Assembly (NCBI RefSeq): GCF_965227725.1
Contig: NZ_CBDDGH010000001.1
Location: 868,001-932,000 of the forward strand
Origin: Shimia sp965227725
GTDB taxonomy: Bacteria; Pseudomonadota; Alphaproteobacteria; Rhodobacterales; Rhodobacteraceae
Length of the DNA stretch: 64,000 bases
Reading direction: 5' to 3'
The notes under the pieces are model-generated. The model had not been told where the DNA came from. It did not search any database and saw nothing but the letters and a program-made list of their open reading frames with translations. Below are positions 1-7,279 of the stretch, piece after piece; position 1 is the stretch's first letter; each line of letters starts with the position of its first letter. The translations under genes were made by a program, and so were the position numbers.

Positions 1-69
1 GCCCCGGAATGGATCAAAGCCTGGATTGATGCCGAAGCAACACGGCCCTGGCCGCCCATGCAGGAATAA
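1..69 (+). CDS. C-terminal end of an unidentified protein (partial)
   Basis: An open frame runs from the window edge to a TAA stop and encodes about 22 residues ending in PWPPMQE. Only the tail is visible, so no family can be assigned. The next gene starts 55 bases downstream on the same strand. That gap is short and shows no obvious terminator, so the two could be co-transcribed. The reading frame is open but short, so even its reality rests mainly on position. Confidence 0.45.
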   Translation, partial: APEWIKAWIDAEATRPWPPMQE

Positions 70-124
70 CTTGCTATGGTTGATCCTTCCTGTCTAATTG
101 AAGCTAAAGTCCGGGGGGATGCGG

Positions 125-1483
125 ATGAACAAGACGGCAACAAAAAAGCGCATCTGGGGTTGGTTCTTTTTTGATTGGGCAAGCCAGCCTTACAACACCC
201 TTCTGATCACATTTATCTTTGCGCCCTACATCAAAGACCTGATTGGCGACGGTGCAGAGGCGCAGGCCGCCTGGGGATTTGGGATCGCTGCGGCCGGTGT
301 GATCATCGCCGTGCTTGCCCCTGTGCTGGGCGCCTTGTCTGACAGCTCTGGCAACCGACTGCGCTGGATATGGCTGTTCTCGGTGATGTATGTGGTTGGC
401 GCCTTTGGCCTTTGGTGGGCCGCGCCGGACAACTTCAATCTGCTGTGGACCCTGACCCTCTTTGCCATAGGCATGATCGGGATGGAGTTCGCCACGATTT
501 TCACCAACTCGATGCTGCCGGATCTGGGCAGCAAAGAGGAGATCGGACGTATCTCCGGCAACGGTTGGGCCTTTGGCTATCTCGGCGGATTGGTCGGGCT
601 GGTGGTCATGCTCACACTGTTTGCCGAAAACGCGGAAACCGGCAAAACGCTGATCGGGAAAGATCCGCTCTTCGGGCTGGATGCAGAGCAGCGTGAAGGC
701 ACACGGTTTGTCGGCCCGCTTACCGCGATCTGGTATGCGGTCTTCATGATCCCCTTCTTCCTGTGGGTGCGTGATCCGCGCCCCACCAAAGCGCCCAAAG
801 GCGCTGTGGGCAAAGCGCTCACCGATGTCTGGGGAACAATCCGCAACCTGCCGCAAACCCCTTCTTTGTTTGCCTATCTCGGCAGCTCCATGTTCTACCG
901 TGACGCGCTGAACGGCATGTATACCTTCGGCGGCATCTATGCGGCAGGCGTGCTGCAGTGGTCTGTGGTCGATGTGGGTATCTTTGGCATTCTGGCGATC
1001 ATCGCAGGCGCAGTCTTTGCTTGGCTTGGCGGCAAGGCTGACACGAAATTTGGCCCAAAGCCGGTGATCAATATCTGCATTCTGCTGCTCTGCGGAGTGG
1101 CGATTTCCATCATCTTTGTGTCCCGTGAAAGCGTCTTTGGGATGGCGGTCGGACCGGAGTCCAATCTGCCGGATTACACCTTCTATGTGTTTGGCGCGAT
1201 CATTGGTGCGGCGGGTGGCGTGATCCAGTCCGCAAGCCGCACAATGATGGTGCGTCAATCCATTCCGGGGCGCACCGCTGAGTCCTTTGGGCTCTACGCG
1301 CTGGCAGGCAAGGCCACCTCCTTCATTGCCCCATTTCTCATCGGTGTGATGACCACATTGTCAGACAGTCAACAGATTGGCGTGACCCCGCTGATCGCGC
1401 TTTTCTTGGTGGGGCTGATCCTGCTACGCTGGGTTGACCCAGAGGGAGATCGCGCACAATGGGGCCACGCCTCTTCATCCTGA
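125..1483 (+). CDS. MFS transporter, UMF1/Atg22-like family
   Basis: A polytopic inner-membrane permease of about 452 residues with roughly 12 hydrophobic segments. The N-terminal block FFDWASQPYNTLL, just before the first helix, is characteristic of the UMF1 branch of the major facilitator superfamily, related to fungal Atg22. The substrate is unknown; relatives are suspected amino-acid or solute effluxers. I chose the ATG at 125 because a GGGGGG tract lies six bases upstream; an ATG at 119 and a TTG at 98 are in-frame alternatives. The 3' end overlaps the endopeptidase gene by 25 bases, implying co-translation. Confidence 0.85.
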   Translation: MNKTATKKRIWGWFFFDWASQPYNTLLITFIFAPYIKDLIGDGAEAQAAWGFGIAAAGVIIAVLAPVLGALSDSSGNRLRWIWLFSVMYVVGAFGLWWAAPDNFNLLWTLTLFAIGMIGMEFATIFTNSMLPDLGSKEEIGRISGNGWAFGYLGGLVGLVVMLTLFAENAETGKTLIGKDPLFGLDAEQREGTRFVGPLTAIWYAVFMIPFFLWVRDPRPTKAPKGAVGKALTDVWGTIRNLPQTPSLFAYLGSSMFYRDALNGMYTFGGIYAAGVLQWSVVDVGIFGILAIIAGAVFAWLGGKADTKFGPKPVINICILLLCGVAISIIFVSRESVFGMAVGPESNLPDYTFYVFGAIIGAAGGVIQSASRTMMVRQSIPGRTAESFGLYALAGKATSFIAPFLIGVMTTLSDSQQIGVTPLIALFLVGLILLRWVDPEGDRAQWGHASSS

Positions 1484-2385
1484 TTGCCCTGCTTGGCTTG
1501 GCCGCCTGTCAGGACGACACACCAAAATCTTCGGTGGTGCTCTCCACCCAGCAGGAGGTGCCCGTCGCCATGCAGGGGGTTGCCGCCAAACAGCTTTTTG
1601 GCGCGAAACCCGAAGGCTCAAAGCAAATCAGCACGCCTTATGGCAGCTACGCCAAAGGCTGCCTTGCCGGCGGTGCCGAGCTGGCGGAGACCGGGCCGAC
1701 CTGGCAAGCGATGCGGCTTTCGCGGAACCGCAACTGGGGCCATCCGGAAACCATTTCCTATATTCAGGATCTCTCTGCAAAGGCGGCGCGACAGCCGGGC
1801 TGGCAGGGGCTTTATATCGGAGACATAAGCCAGCCGCGCGGTGGGCCGATGCTCACCGGACACCGTAGCCACCAGCTTGGGCTGGACGTCGATATCTGGA
1901 TGCGCCCAGCAAACTCCCTTTCGCTAAGTGCTTCTGAACGGGAGAATATTTCGTCGATCTCCATGCGGCGCGACAATGGGGCCTATGTCAACAGCAGCTG
2001 GACAAAACAGCATCATGAGATCCTGAAAGCGGCCGCGAGTGATCCCCGTGTGGCGCGTATCTTTGTCTTCCCCGGTGCCAAAGTGCAGATGTGTGAAGAC
2101 GAAAAAGGCGACCGGGCCTGGCTGCGCAAGATACGCCCGTGGTGGGGACACCACTATCATTTTCACGTCAGACTGAATTGCCCGGATGGGGCCACGGGCT
2201 GTGTCAATCAGGATCCGCCCCCCGCCGGGGATGGCTGCGCGGATGCCAAGAAATGGGTGCAGGATATTCTGTTCCCACCACCGCCTCCGCCACCGGACCC
2301 CAATGCGCCCAAGCCGAAACCTCGCCGTGACCTTCAAATGACAGATCTGCCCCGCCAATGCGTCACCGTCTTGCAATCGCCATAA
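1459..2385 (+). CDS. mepA: Penicillin-insensitive murein endopeptidase, MepA-like lipoprotein
   Basis: A peptidase family M74 (LAS metallopeptidase) enzyme, expected to cleave D-Ala-meso-DAP cross-links in periplasmic peptidoglycan. The N-terminus carries a lipoprotein signal with lipobox LAAC near residue 17. Zinc-ligand motifs are visible: SHQLGLDVDIWM in the middle and WWGHHYHFHVRL towards the end. The protein has 308 residues, a little longer than the E. coli enzyme, with a proline-rich stretch (PPPPPPPDPNAPKPKP) near the C-terminus. It starts inside the upstream permease gene and its 3' end overlaps the next gene by 28 bases, so the three form a tight operon. Confidence 0.9.
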   Translation: MGPRLFILIALLGLAACQDDTPKSSVVLSTQQEVPVAMQGVAAKQLFGAKPEGSKQISTPYGSYAKGCLAGGAELAETGPTWQAMRLSRNRNWGHPETISYIQDLSAKAARQPGWQGLYIGDISQPRGGPMLTGHRSHQLGLDVDIWMRPANSLSLSASERENISSISMRRDNGAYVNSSWTKQHHEILKAAASDPRVARIFVFPGAKVQMCEDEKGDRAWLRKIRPWWGHHYHFHVRLNCPDGATGCVNQDPPPAGDGCADAKKWVQDILFPPPPPPPDPNAPKPKPRRDLQMTDLPRQCVTVLQSP

Positions 2386-3263
2386 CCGCCTGTCTCGCCG
2401 TCTCCGGCGGGCTGGCGCTTTGGGCGGAAGCCTCTAACCCCAAATCTGGCACCGCAGAGCATCTGTCCACCTATCGGTGGCAGATCCAGGCGGGCTGGTT
2501 TGGCGGGTTTTCCGGTCTGGAGATTTCAGAGGATGGCACGCAGATGATCACCATCTCCGACCGCGGCCAGATTGTCAGCGCCGACATCGCCCGCGAGAAT
2601 GGCGCGATTGTGAGCCTGTCCAATGTCAGACACGATAAGGTTCTCAACAAAAAGGGAAAATTCTCCCCGCACACCAATCAAAGGGACAGCGAAGGGCTGG
2701 CCCGCCTGAAGAACGGTGCGCTGGTGGTGTCCTTTGAAGGGGTGCATCGGGTTGAAGCCTTCACTGCCCCAAGCACGCCGCCCAAGTCCTTTCCCACAGA
2801 AGCCTGGTTTGAGGACATGGAAGAGAACGCGGGCTTTGAAGCACTTGCGGTCGATCCCGCGGGGCGACTGGTGGTGATGCCCGAAGATGCGCTGGAGAAT
2901 GACAGGCTGATCCAAGCCTATGTGCTGCAGGGCAAACGGTGGCGCGCGGCGTTTACCCTGAGACGGGATAAACAGTTTCAACCGGTTGGCGCGGATTTTG
3001 GCCCGGATGGGCGGTTTTATCTGCTGGAGCGGGGCTTTAACGGCTTTGGGTTTCGCACCCGTGTGCGCAGTTTTCACGTCGACAAAACCGGCGCCACTGA
3101 CGAAAAGATATTGTTTCGCAATGGTATAGGCGGTCACGACAACCTCGAAGGCCTGTCGGTCTGGCGCGATGCTGAGGGGCGTATCAGGCTCACGATGATC
3201 TCTGACGACAATTTCCGGCTGATCCAGCGCACAGAGCTCGTGGAATATGTGCTTCCTCAATAA
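2358..3263 (+). CDS. Esterase-like activity of phytase family protein
   Basis: A secreted beta-propeller-type protein of 301 residues. The first 25 residues form a cleavable signal peptide (MRHRLAIAITACLAVSGGLA). The body matches my memory of the 'esterase-like activity of phytase' domain (PF13449), with the recurring blocks GLEISEDG, DSEGLARL, GFEALAVDPAGRL and HDNLEGLSVW. The substrate is unknown and no activity can be inferred confidently. It overlaps mepA and ends four bases before a non-coding gap, so it is the last gene of the operon. Confidence 0.82.
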   Translation: MRHRLAIAITACLAVSGGLALWAEASNPKSGTAEHLSTYRWQIQAGWFGGFSGLEISEDGTQMITISDRGQIVSADIARENGAIVSLSNVRHDKVLNKKGKFSPHTNQRDSEGLARLKNGALVVSFEGVHRVEAFTAPSTPPKSFPTEAWFEDMEENAGFEALAVDPAGRLVVMPEDALENDRLIQAYVLQGKRWRAAFTLRRDKQFQPVGADFGPDGRFYLLERGFNGFGFRTRVRSFHVDKTGATDEKILFRNGIGGHDNLEGLSVWRDAEGRIRLTMISDDNFRLIQRTELVEYVLPQ

Positions 3264-3277
3264 AACTTGATCTATCC

Positions 3278-3337
3278 GCCCCTTAACGGTAGGTGCCTGT
3301 CGTCCCGCGATGCGCGTGGGGCCAAGTCGCCGCTACC
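3278..3337 (+). promoter_or_regulatory. Possible structured leader of the VUT transporter mRNA
   Basis: Between the esterase gene and the transporter lies a GC-rich stretch with nested complementarity. GGTAG (3288-3292) can pair with CTACC (3333-3337); inside it CCCGCG can pair imperfectly with GCGCGTGGG; and GCCCC (3278-3282) could pair with GGGGC (3318-3322) as a pseudoknot. The arrangement is compact and sits 23 bases before the start codon. It does not match the preQ1-I or preQ1-II consensus that I remember. This is a candidate only; helices this short occur by chance in GC-rich DNA. Confidence 0.25.
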
Positions 3338-3359
3338 TTGTCAAAACGGGCTTAAGCTT

Positions 3360-3995
3360 ATGAACAAGACCTATCTTCCTGGCATTCTTGCCATGGCCGC
3401 CATTGTGGTGGCCTCCAACATCCTCGTGCAGTTCCTTTACGGGCAATGGCTGACATGGGGTGCTTTCACATATCCTCTCGCTTTCCTTGTCACCGATGTG
3501 ATGAACCGGGTGTACGGTGTCGCCGCTGCGCGCCGCGTGGTTCTGGCCGGTTTCATCGTCGGCGTGATCTGCTCCTTCATCGGCACCAAAATCATGCTGG
3601 AAGGCGATGGTTTCACCTATCCGGCTGTGACACTGCGCATTGCCATCGGATCCGGTCTGGCCTTCCTGACCGCGCAACTGCTTGATGTTGCTATCTTTGA
3701 TCGTCTGCGTGGCGGTGCCTGGTGGCGTGCGCCGCTGGCCTCCACCCTGATCGGCTCTTCACTGGATACAGCGATTTTCTTCACCGTTGCCTTCAGCGGC
3801 GCACTCACCTTTGTTGAACCCGGCAACGACGTCAGCTGGGCCGGTGAAATGCTGCCTCTGCTGGGTGTCGGCCCAATCGCACCGCTGTGGGTGAGCCTTG
3901 GTTTTGCCGATTGGATGGTCAAACTTTCGCTTGCTTTGCTCGCACTTGTGCCATTCCGCATCATCGTGGGGTCTTTGACAGCACGCACCACATGA
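3360..3995 (+). CDS. VUT family (YhhQ-like) queuosine-precursor transporter
   Basis: An integral membrane protein of 211 residues with about six hydrophobic helices. The block YPLAFLVTDVMNRVYGVAAAR is the hallmark of the VUT/COG1738 family, whose E. coli member YhhQ imports queuosine precursors (preQ0/preQ1) for tRNA modification. Length fits the family (about 220). The ATG at 3360 is chosen because MNKTYLP immediately precedes the first helix; the frame extends upstream to 3267 without good start signals. No clear Shine-Dalgarno is visible. A palindrome and an unidentified RNA follow downstream. Confidence 0.85.
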   Translation: MNKTYLPGILAMAAIVVASNILVQFLYGQWLTWGAFTYPLAFLVTDVMNRVYGVAAARRVVLAGFIVGVICSFIGTKIMLEGDGFTYPAVTLRIAIGSGLAFLTAQLLDVAIFDRLRGGAWWRAPLASTLIGSSLDTAIFFTVAFSGALTFVEPGNDVSWAGEMLPLLGVGPIAPLWVSLGFADWMVKLSLALLALVPFRIIVGSLTARTT

Positions 3996-4001
3996 TTTTG
4001 T

Positions 4002-4036
4002 TTGACATATCTCCAACCTATGGCAGGCTGGAGATA
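4002..4036 (+). promoter_or_regulatory. TTGACA box adjoining a perfect 8-bp inverted repeat
   Basis: TATCTCCA (4008-4015) is mirrored by TGGAGATA (4029-4036), and CCT/AGG inside the arms extends the stem around a five-base loop. A consensus -35-like TTGACA (4002-4007) abuts it. No T-run follows, so a terminator of the transporter gene is unlikely. An operator or promoter element for the RNA candidate just downstream is more plausible. No convincing -10 is found at 16-18 bases from the TTGACA. Confidence 0.35.
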
Positions 4037-4045
4037 CGCGAAACA

Positions 4046-4223
4046 ATCTGAAAGGAGGTGCCCATTGTCTAGAGAAGCTATGGAGAACGGAGTCGGAACA
4101 GTTTGGAAGGAGTGCAGCTGAGGCAGCCCTTGGCTGACATAATGTCCGAATTGGTGTGGACCTAACCGGCGCACCTCCAATCATCTCGAAGGGCTGTTTC
4201 CAACGCGGGAAACAGCCCTTTTT
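4046..4223 (+). ncRNA. Candidate structured non-coding RNA of unknown family
   Basis: The segment has a strong architecture but no credible long ORF. GGAGGTGC (4054-4061) is perfectly complementary to GCACCTCC (4171-4178), closing a roughly 125-base domain. Inside are hairpins CAGCC/GGCTG (4124-4136) and a GACAT/ATGTC palindrome. A perfect 11-bp terminator hairpin with a T-run follows. A GGAAGGA...GCAGC string near 4105-4117 recalls the tip of SRP RNA, but the flanks do not fit the very conserved alphaproteobacterial form. 6S RNA is another possibility. The family is unresolved; boundaries are estimates. Confidence 0.45.
4191..4223 (+). terminator. Strong intrinsic terminator
   Basis: GGGCTGTTTCC (4191-4201) pairs perfectly with GGAAACAGCCC (4208-4218) around a six-base loop, followed by five T residues. 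It ends the transcript carrying the RNA candidate and lies 142 bases before arfB. Confidence 0.9.
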
Positions 4224-4365
4224 GTTTCTGCATTAACCTATTTTATGGGCAAAAATCACACGTCGGTATCGCGTCGGTATCCCCACTGTATTGCGTCGGT
4301 GGAATTTTTGGGCGCATAGAAAACCGCATGTCTTAACCCATCGGTCGCGCAACACGGGGAGCGCC

Positions 4366-4788
4366 ATGCTGAGAATCAGCGATGAGATCACAATTGAGGA
4401 TTGGGAGCTGACCGAACAGTTCATGCGCGCCAGCGGGCCGGGCGGGCAGAATGTGAACAAGGTGGCGACCGCCGTGGAGCTGCGCTTTGAGGCGGCACGC
4501 TCTCCCGGGCTGACCGCGCCGATCAAGGCGCGACTGAAACGGCTGGCGGGCCGGCGCTGGACCAAAGACGGCGCGCTGGTCATTCAATGTGACGAAACCC
4601 GCAGCCAGGCTCGCAACCGAGAGATCGCGCGTGAGCGACTGGCAGAGTTGATCCGCAAGGCGCTGGTTGCTCCCAAACGTCGGATCAAGACCAAGCCGAC
4701 CTACGGCAGCCAACAGCGGCGACTGAAGGCCAAGAAAGAGCGCGGCGAGGTCAAATCCATGCGCGGCAAGGTACGTGGCGAGGATTAA
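4366..4788 (+). CDS. arfB: Alternative ribosome-rescue factor ArfB (peptidyl-tRNA hydrolase)
   Basis: ArfB rescues ribosomes stalled on mRNAs lacking a stop codon by hydrolysing peptidyl-tRNA. The release-factor catalytic motif GGQ appears in ASGPGGQNVNKVAT about 30 residues in. A basic, lysine/arginine-rich C-terminal tail (RRLKAKKERGEVKSMRGK) is the part that enters the empty mRNA channel in the E. coli homologue. The 140-residue length equals that of E. coli YaeJ. The ATG at 4366 follows a GGGGAG tract; the frame is open back to 4291 but without a family-like N-terminus. Confidence 0.93.
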   Translation: MLRISDEITIEDWELTEQFMRASGPGGQNVNKVATAVELRFEAARSPGLTAPIKARLKRLAGRRWTKDGALVIQCDETRSQARNREIARERLAELIRKALVAPKRRIKTKPTYGSQQRRLKAKKERGEVKSMRGKVRGED

Positions 4789-4812
4789 ATACCGCCGCAG
4801 CTTAGAGCGATC

Positions 4813-5823
4813 TTAGCTTTCACCGCTTCCAAACAAGCCGCCTTGCCACGCGCGACCCATGATGGCGTCAAGCTCGGATGAGCGCGGCAAACGCTGGCCA
4901 CCAATGGGCGCGAGTGTGATCTCTCCGAGATAGAGACGGTCTTCCATCAGATAAAAATCGATCCGCGCATATTCGAACTTGCGCGCCATGCTCTCTGCCA
5001 CAGTGACCGCGGTTTCAAACATCGGAGGCTTGTCGATGGGCGCCCCGGTGCGAAAGAAAAGCTCTTCGTTGATGAAGTTGAAATCGCGATCAAAAATCAA
5101 TTGCCGATGGGCCCCGCTGCGGTCCAGATCGAGCTGCACCGCCACCACACGCCCGCCGCCGGTGTGAAACTTCCAATCGCTCAACGACTCGGAGGGATCG
5201 GGCGCATAGTCCGGTTCGATCAGGTTTTGTGGACGGATCAACCCATACCACCATTCGCCGGCACGCTCTCCATGGGCAAGGGTCAACCAGCCTTCGGAGT
5301 ATTTCTCCAGCTTGGCGCGCTTTTCTTCAGAAATCGGCCACTGGAAACTGAGATTGGTGCCCGAGCCGCAATTGGATTTTGCAAAATACCGCCCCTCCGG
5401 CAAATCAAGCGACTGCAGAAGCTCCAGCGTGATGGGCTCATGCCCGACCCAGACAGGCGGGATGGTCTGCGCAACCTCGGAAAACTCTTCAGGAATGAAC
5501 GCCCCGCAGCCCAGCTTGTCTGCGGGAGAGGGCATGGGGATCGGGGCAAAGAACTTGCTGAGCACCAGCTTCTCGTAAAACGTGCTGGGCGCTTCATAAT
5601 TGGGCAGTTCCCCGCGCGAGGTAAACATGATCTGAGCCGCACGGGACAGTTTTTGCTGCACCGTGGAGGTTGGCAGAACGTCGATCCCTCTTAGGGTGCC
5701 CGCAGGAGCCGGGCGGGCCGCGCCAAACAGATTTTCCGCAAAAGCTTTGGCGATAAAACTGCGCGTCAGCCTGCGTGACTTGCGTTTGATGTGGTTAGCT
5801 ACTGCCATCGGGCTCAATTTCAT
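4813..5823 (-). CDS. TupA-like ATP-grasp protein
   Basis: The C-terminal two thirds resemble the ATP-grasp fold of the TupA-like group, first linked to teichuronopeptide synthesis and later found in polysaccharide loci. Visible blocks include ADKLGCGAFIPE, RYFAKSNCGSGTN and, near the end, FEYARIDFYLMEDRLYLGEI, where acidic residues would bind Mg-ATP. The N-terminus is basic. The protein is about 336 residues from the chosen ATG; an internal ATG five codons later is equally possible. No glycosyltransferase or capsule gene is nearby, so the acceptor is unknown. Confidence 0.72.
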   Translation of the reverse strand: MKLSPMAVANHIKRKSRRLTRSFIAKAFAENLFGAARPAPAGTLRGIDVLPTSTVQQKLSRAAQIMFTSRGELPNYEAPSTFYEKLVLSKFFAPIPMPSPADKLGCGAFIPEEFSEVAQTIPPVWVGHEPITLELLQSLDLPEGRYFAKSNCGSGTNLSFQWPISEEKRAKLEKYSEGWLTLAHGERAGEWWYGLIRPQNLIEPDYAPDPSESLSDWKFHTGGGRVVAVQLDLDRSGAHRQLIFDRDFNFINEELFFRTGAPIDKPPMFETAVTVAESMARKFEYARIDFYLMEDRLYLGEITLAPIGGQRLPRSSELDAIMGRAWQGGLFGSGES

Positions 5824-6013
5824 TGTTATTTGCCAGAAAGATACAGGCTGCCAAGGCGTAAGCAAGCGCCGCTTGCCGATGCACGGGATTGTGCGTGGCA
5901 GCACCTCTTGGGAGCTCCGGAATTGGAGGGAAAAAATGACCTCTCATCCACACTTAAAACTGGTTCCCCCTTTTGAAATTGCGCTTTAGGGTCGCGCCAA
6001 ACAGGAGAGCGAC

Positions 6014-7279
6014 ATGACCACTATTTATGAGCGCCGCGCGCGGCTGTTGGGGCCGCATATGACCACCTTTTACAAAGAGCCGGTGCATGTGGCGCGCGGC
6101 GAGGGTGTCTATCTCTGGGACACCGACGGACGGCAGTATCTGGATTGCTACAACAACGTGCCGCATGTGGGCCATTGCCACCCAAGGGTGGTGGAGGCGA
6201 TTGCCTCACAGGCGGCGGTGCTGAACACCCACACACGCTATGTGCATGACGGCATTGTAGAATATGGCGAAGCGCTGACCGCCAAGTTTGACCATGATCT
6301 GGACAGTATGGTGATGGTCTGTTCCGGCTCTGAAGCCAATGATGTGGCGCTGCGTATGGCGCAGGCGATGACCGGCAAGACCGGGGTGATCACCACCGAC
6401 AACACCTACCACGGCAATACCGCCGCTGTCAGCCAGCTCAACACCTCCAAAGTGCCGATTGGTGGCTTTCAGGAGCATGTGCAGCGCGCCCCGGCACCGG
6501 ACAATATGATGCCGCCCGGCGGCACCCGTGAAGGACAGGCGGCGGCCTTTGCCGAAGGGGTGAAACAGGCGATTGCCACATTGGAAGAGAACGGCCACGG
6601 TGTGTCGGCGCTGATTGTCTGCCCCTACTTTGCCAACGAAGGCTTCCCGACGTTGGAAGCAGGTTTTCTGGATGAGGCCATCGCGCTGGTGCGCGCGGCG
6701 GGGGGGATCATCATTGCCGATGAAGTCCAGCCGGGCTTTGGCCGGATTGGCAGCCATTGGTGGGGCCATCAGAAGCTGAATTTTGCGCCTGACATCGTGA
6801 CGCTGGGCAAACCGATGGGCAACGGCCATCCGGTGGCGGCGGTGATCACGCGGCCGGAGATCCTGACCTGTTTTCAGGAAGGCTTCAAATATTTCAACAC
6901 CTTTGGCGGCAACCCCGTGAGCGCGGCGGCGGCCATGGCGGTGCTGAATGTGATTGAGGATGAACAACTGGTGGAGAACGCCAAAGAGGTGGGTGCCTAT
7001 GCGCTCGGCCTGCTGGACGAGCTGCAAAAGCGCCATGATGTGATTGCCGATGTGCGCGGCTCGGGGCTGTTTTTCGGGGCCGAGCTTTGGCGGGACGGCA
7101 AACCTGCGACTGCGCTCTGTGATGCGGTGGTGGAAGAGATGCGCCACACTGGCGTGCTGCTGCACACCGAGGGGCGGTTTGACAACACGCTGAAGATCCG
7201 CCCGCCCTGTGTGTTCACCAAGGAGAACGCCGATCAGCTGGCGGAGGTGATGGATGCAGCGCTGGAGAAAGTGGCATGA
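6014..7279 (+). CDS. Class III PLP enzyme, phospho-lyase-like (AGXT2L type)
   Basis: A fold-type I PLP-dependent enzyme of 421 residues. The lysine that would bind PLP sits in LGKPMGNGHPVAAV; this GKPMGNGHPVA signature is what I remember from the AGXT2L branch, whose human members are ethanolamine-phosphate and 5-phosphohydroxylysine phospho-lyases rather than transaminases. Other family blocks are VCSGSEANDVALRMAQ and IIADEVQPGFGR. An AGGAGAG site lies just upstream of the ATG. It overlaps the next gene, a kinase, by four bases, which supports a phosphorylate-then-eliminate module. Annotation pipelines would probably call it an aminotransferase. Confidence 0.8.
   Translation: MTTIYERRARLLGPHMTTFYKEPVHVARGEGVYLWDTDGRQYLDCYNNVPHVGHCHPRVVEAIASQAAVLNTHTRYVHDGIVEYGEALTAKFDHDLDSMVMVCSGSEANDVALRMAQAMTGKTGVITTDNTYHGNTAAVSQLNTSKVPIGGFQEHVQRAPAPDNMMPPGGTREGQAAAFAEGVKQAIATLEENGHGVSALIVCPYFANEGFPTLEAGFLDEAIALVRAAGGIIIADEVQPGFGRIGSHWWGHQKLNFAPDIVTLGKPMGNGHPVAAVITRPEILTCFQEGFKYFNTFGGNPVSAAAAMAVLNVIEDEQLVENAKEVGAYALGLLDELQKRHDVIADVRGSGLFFGAELWRDGKPATALCDAVVEEMRHTGVLLHTEGRFDNTLKIRPPCVFTKENADQLAEVMDAALEKVA

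Noticed and set aside
104..1258. Long minus-strand frame opposite the MFS gene (384 codons)
   Set aside because: Histidine- and glutamine-rich, low-complexity translation typical of the antisense of a GC-rich gene; overlaps a well-supported transporter.
4100..4140. Signal recognition particle (4.5S) RNA
   Set aside because: GGAAGGA...GCAGC resembles the SRP apical loop, but the stem bases beside the tetraloop and the internal loop do not match the highly conserved alphaproteobacterial sequence. Kept only as a question within the ncRNA candidate.
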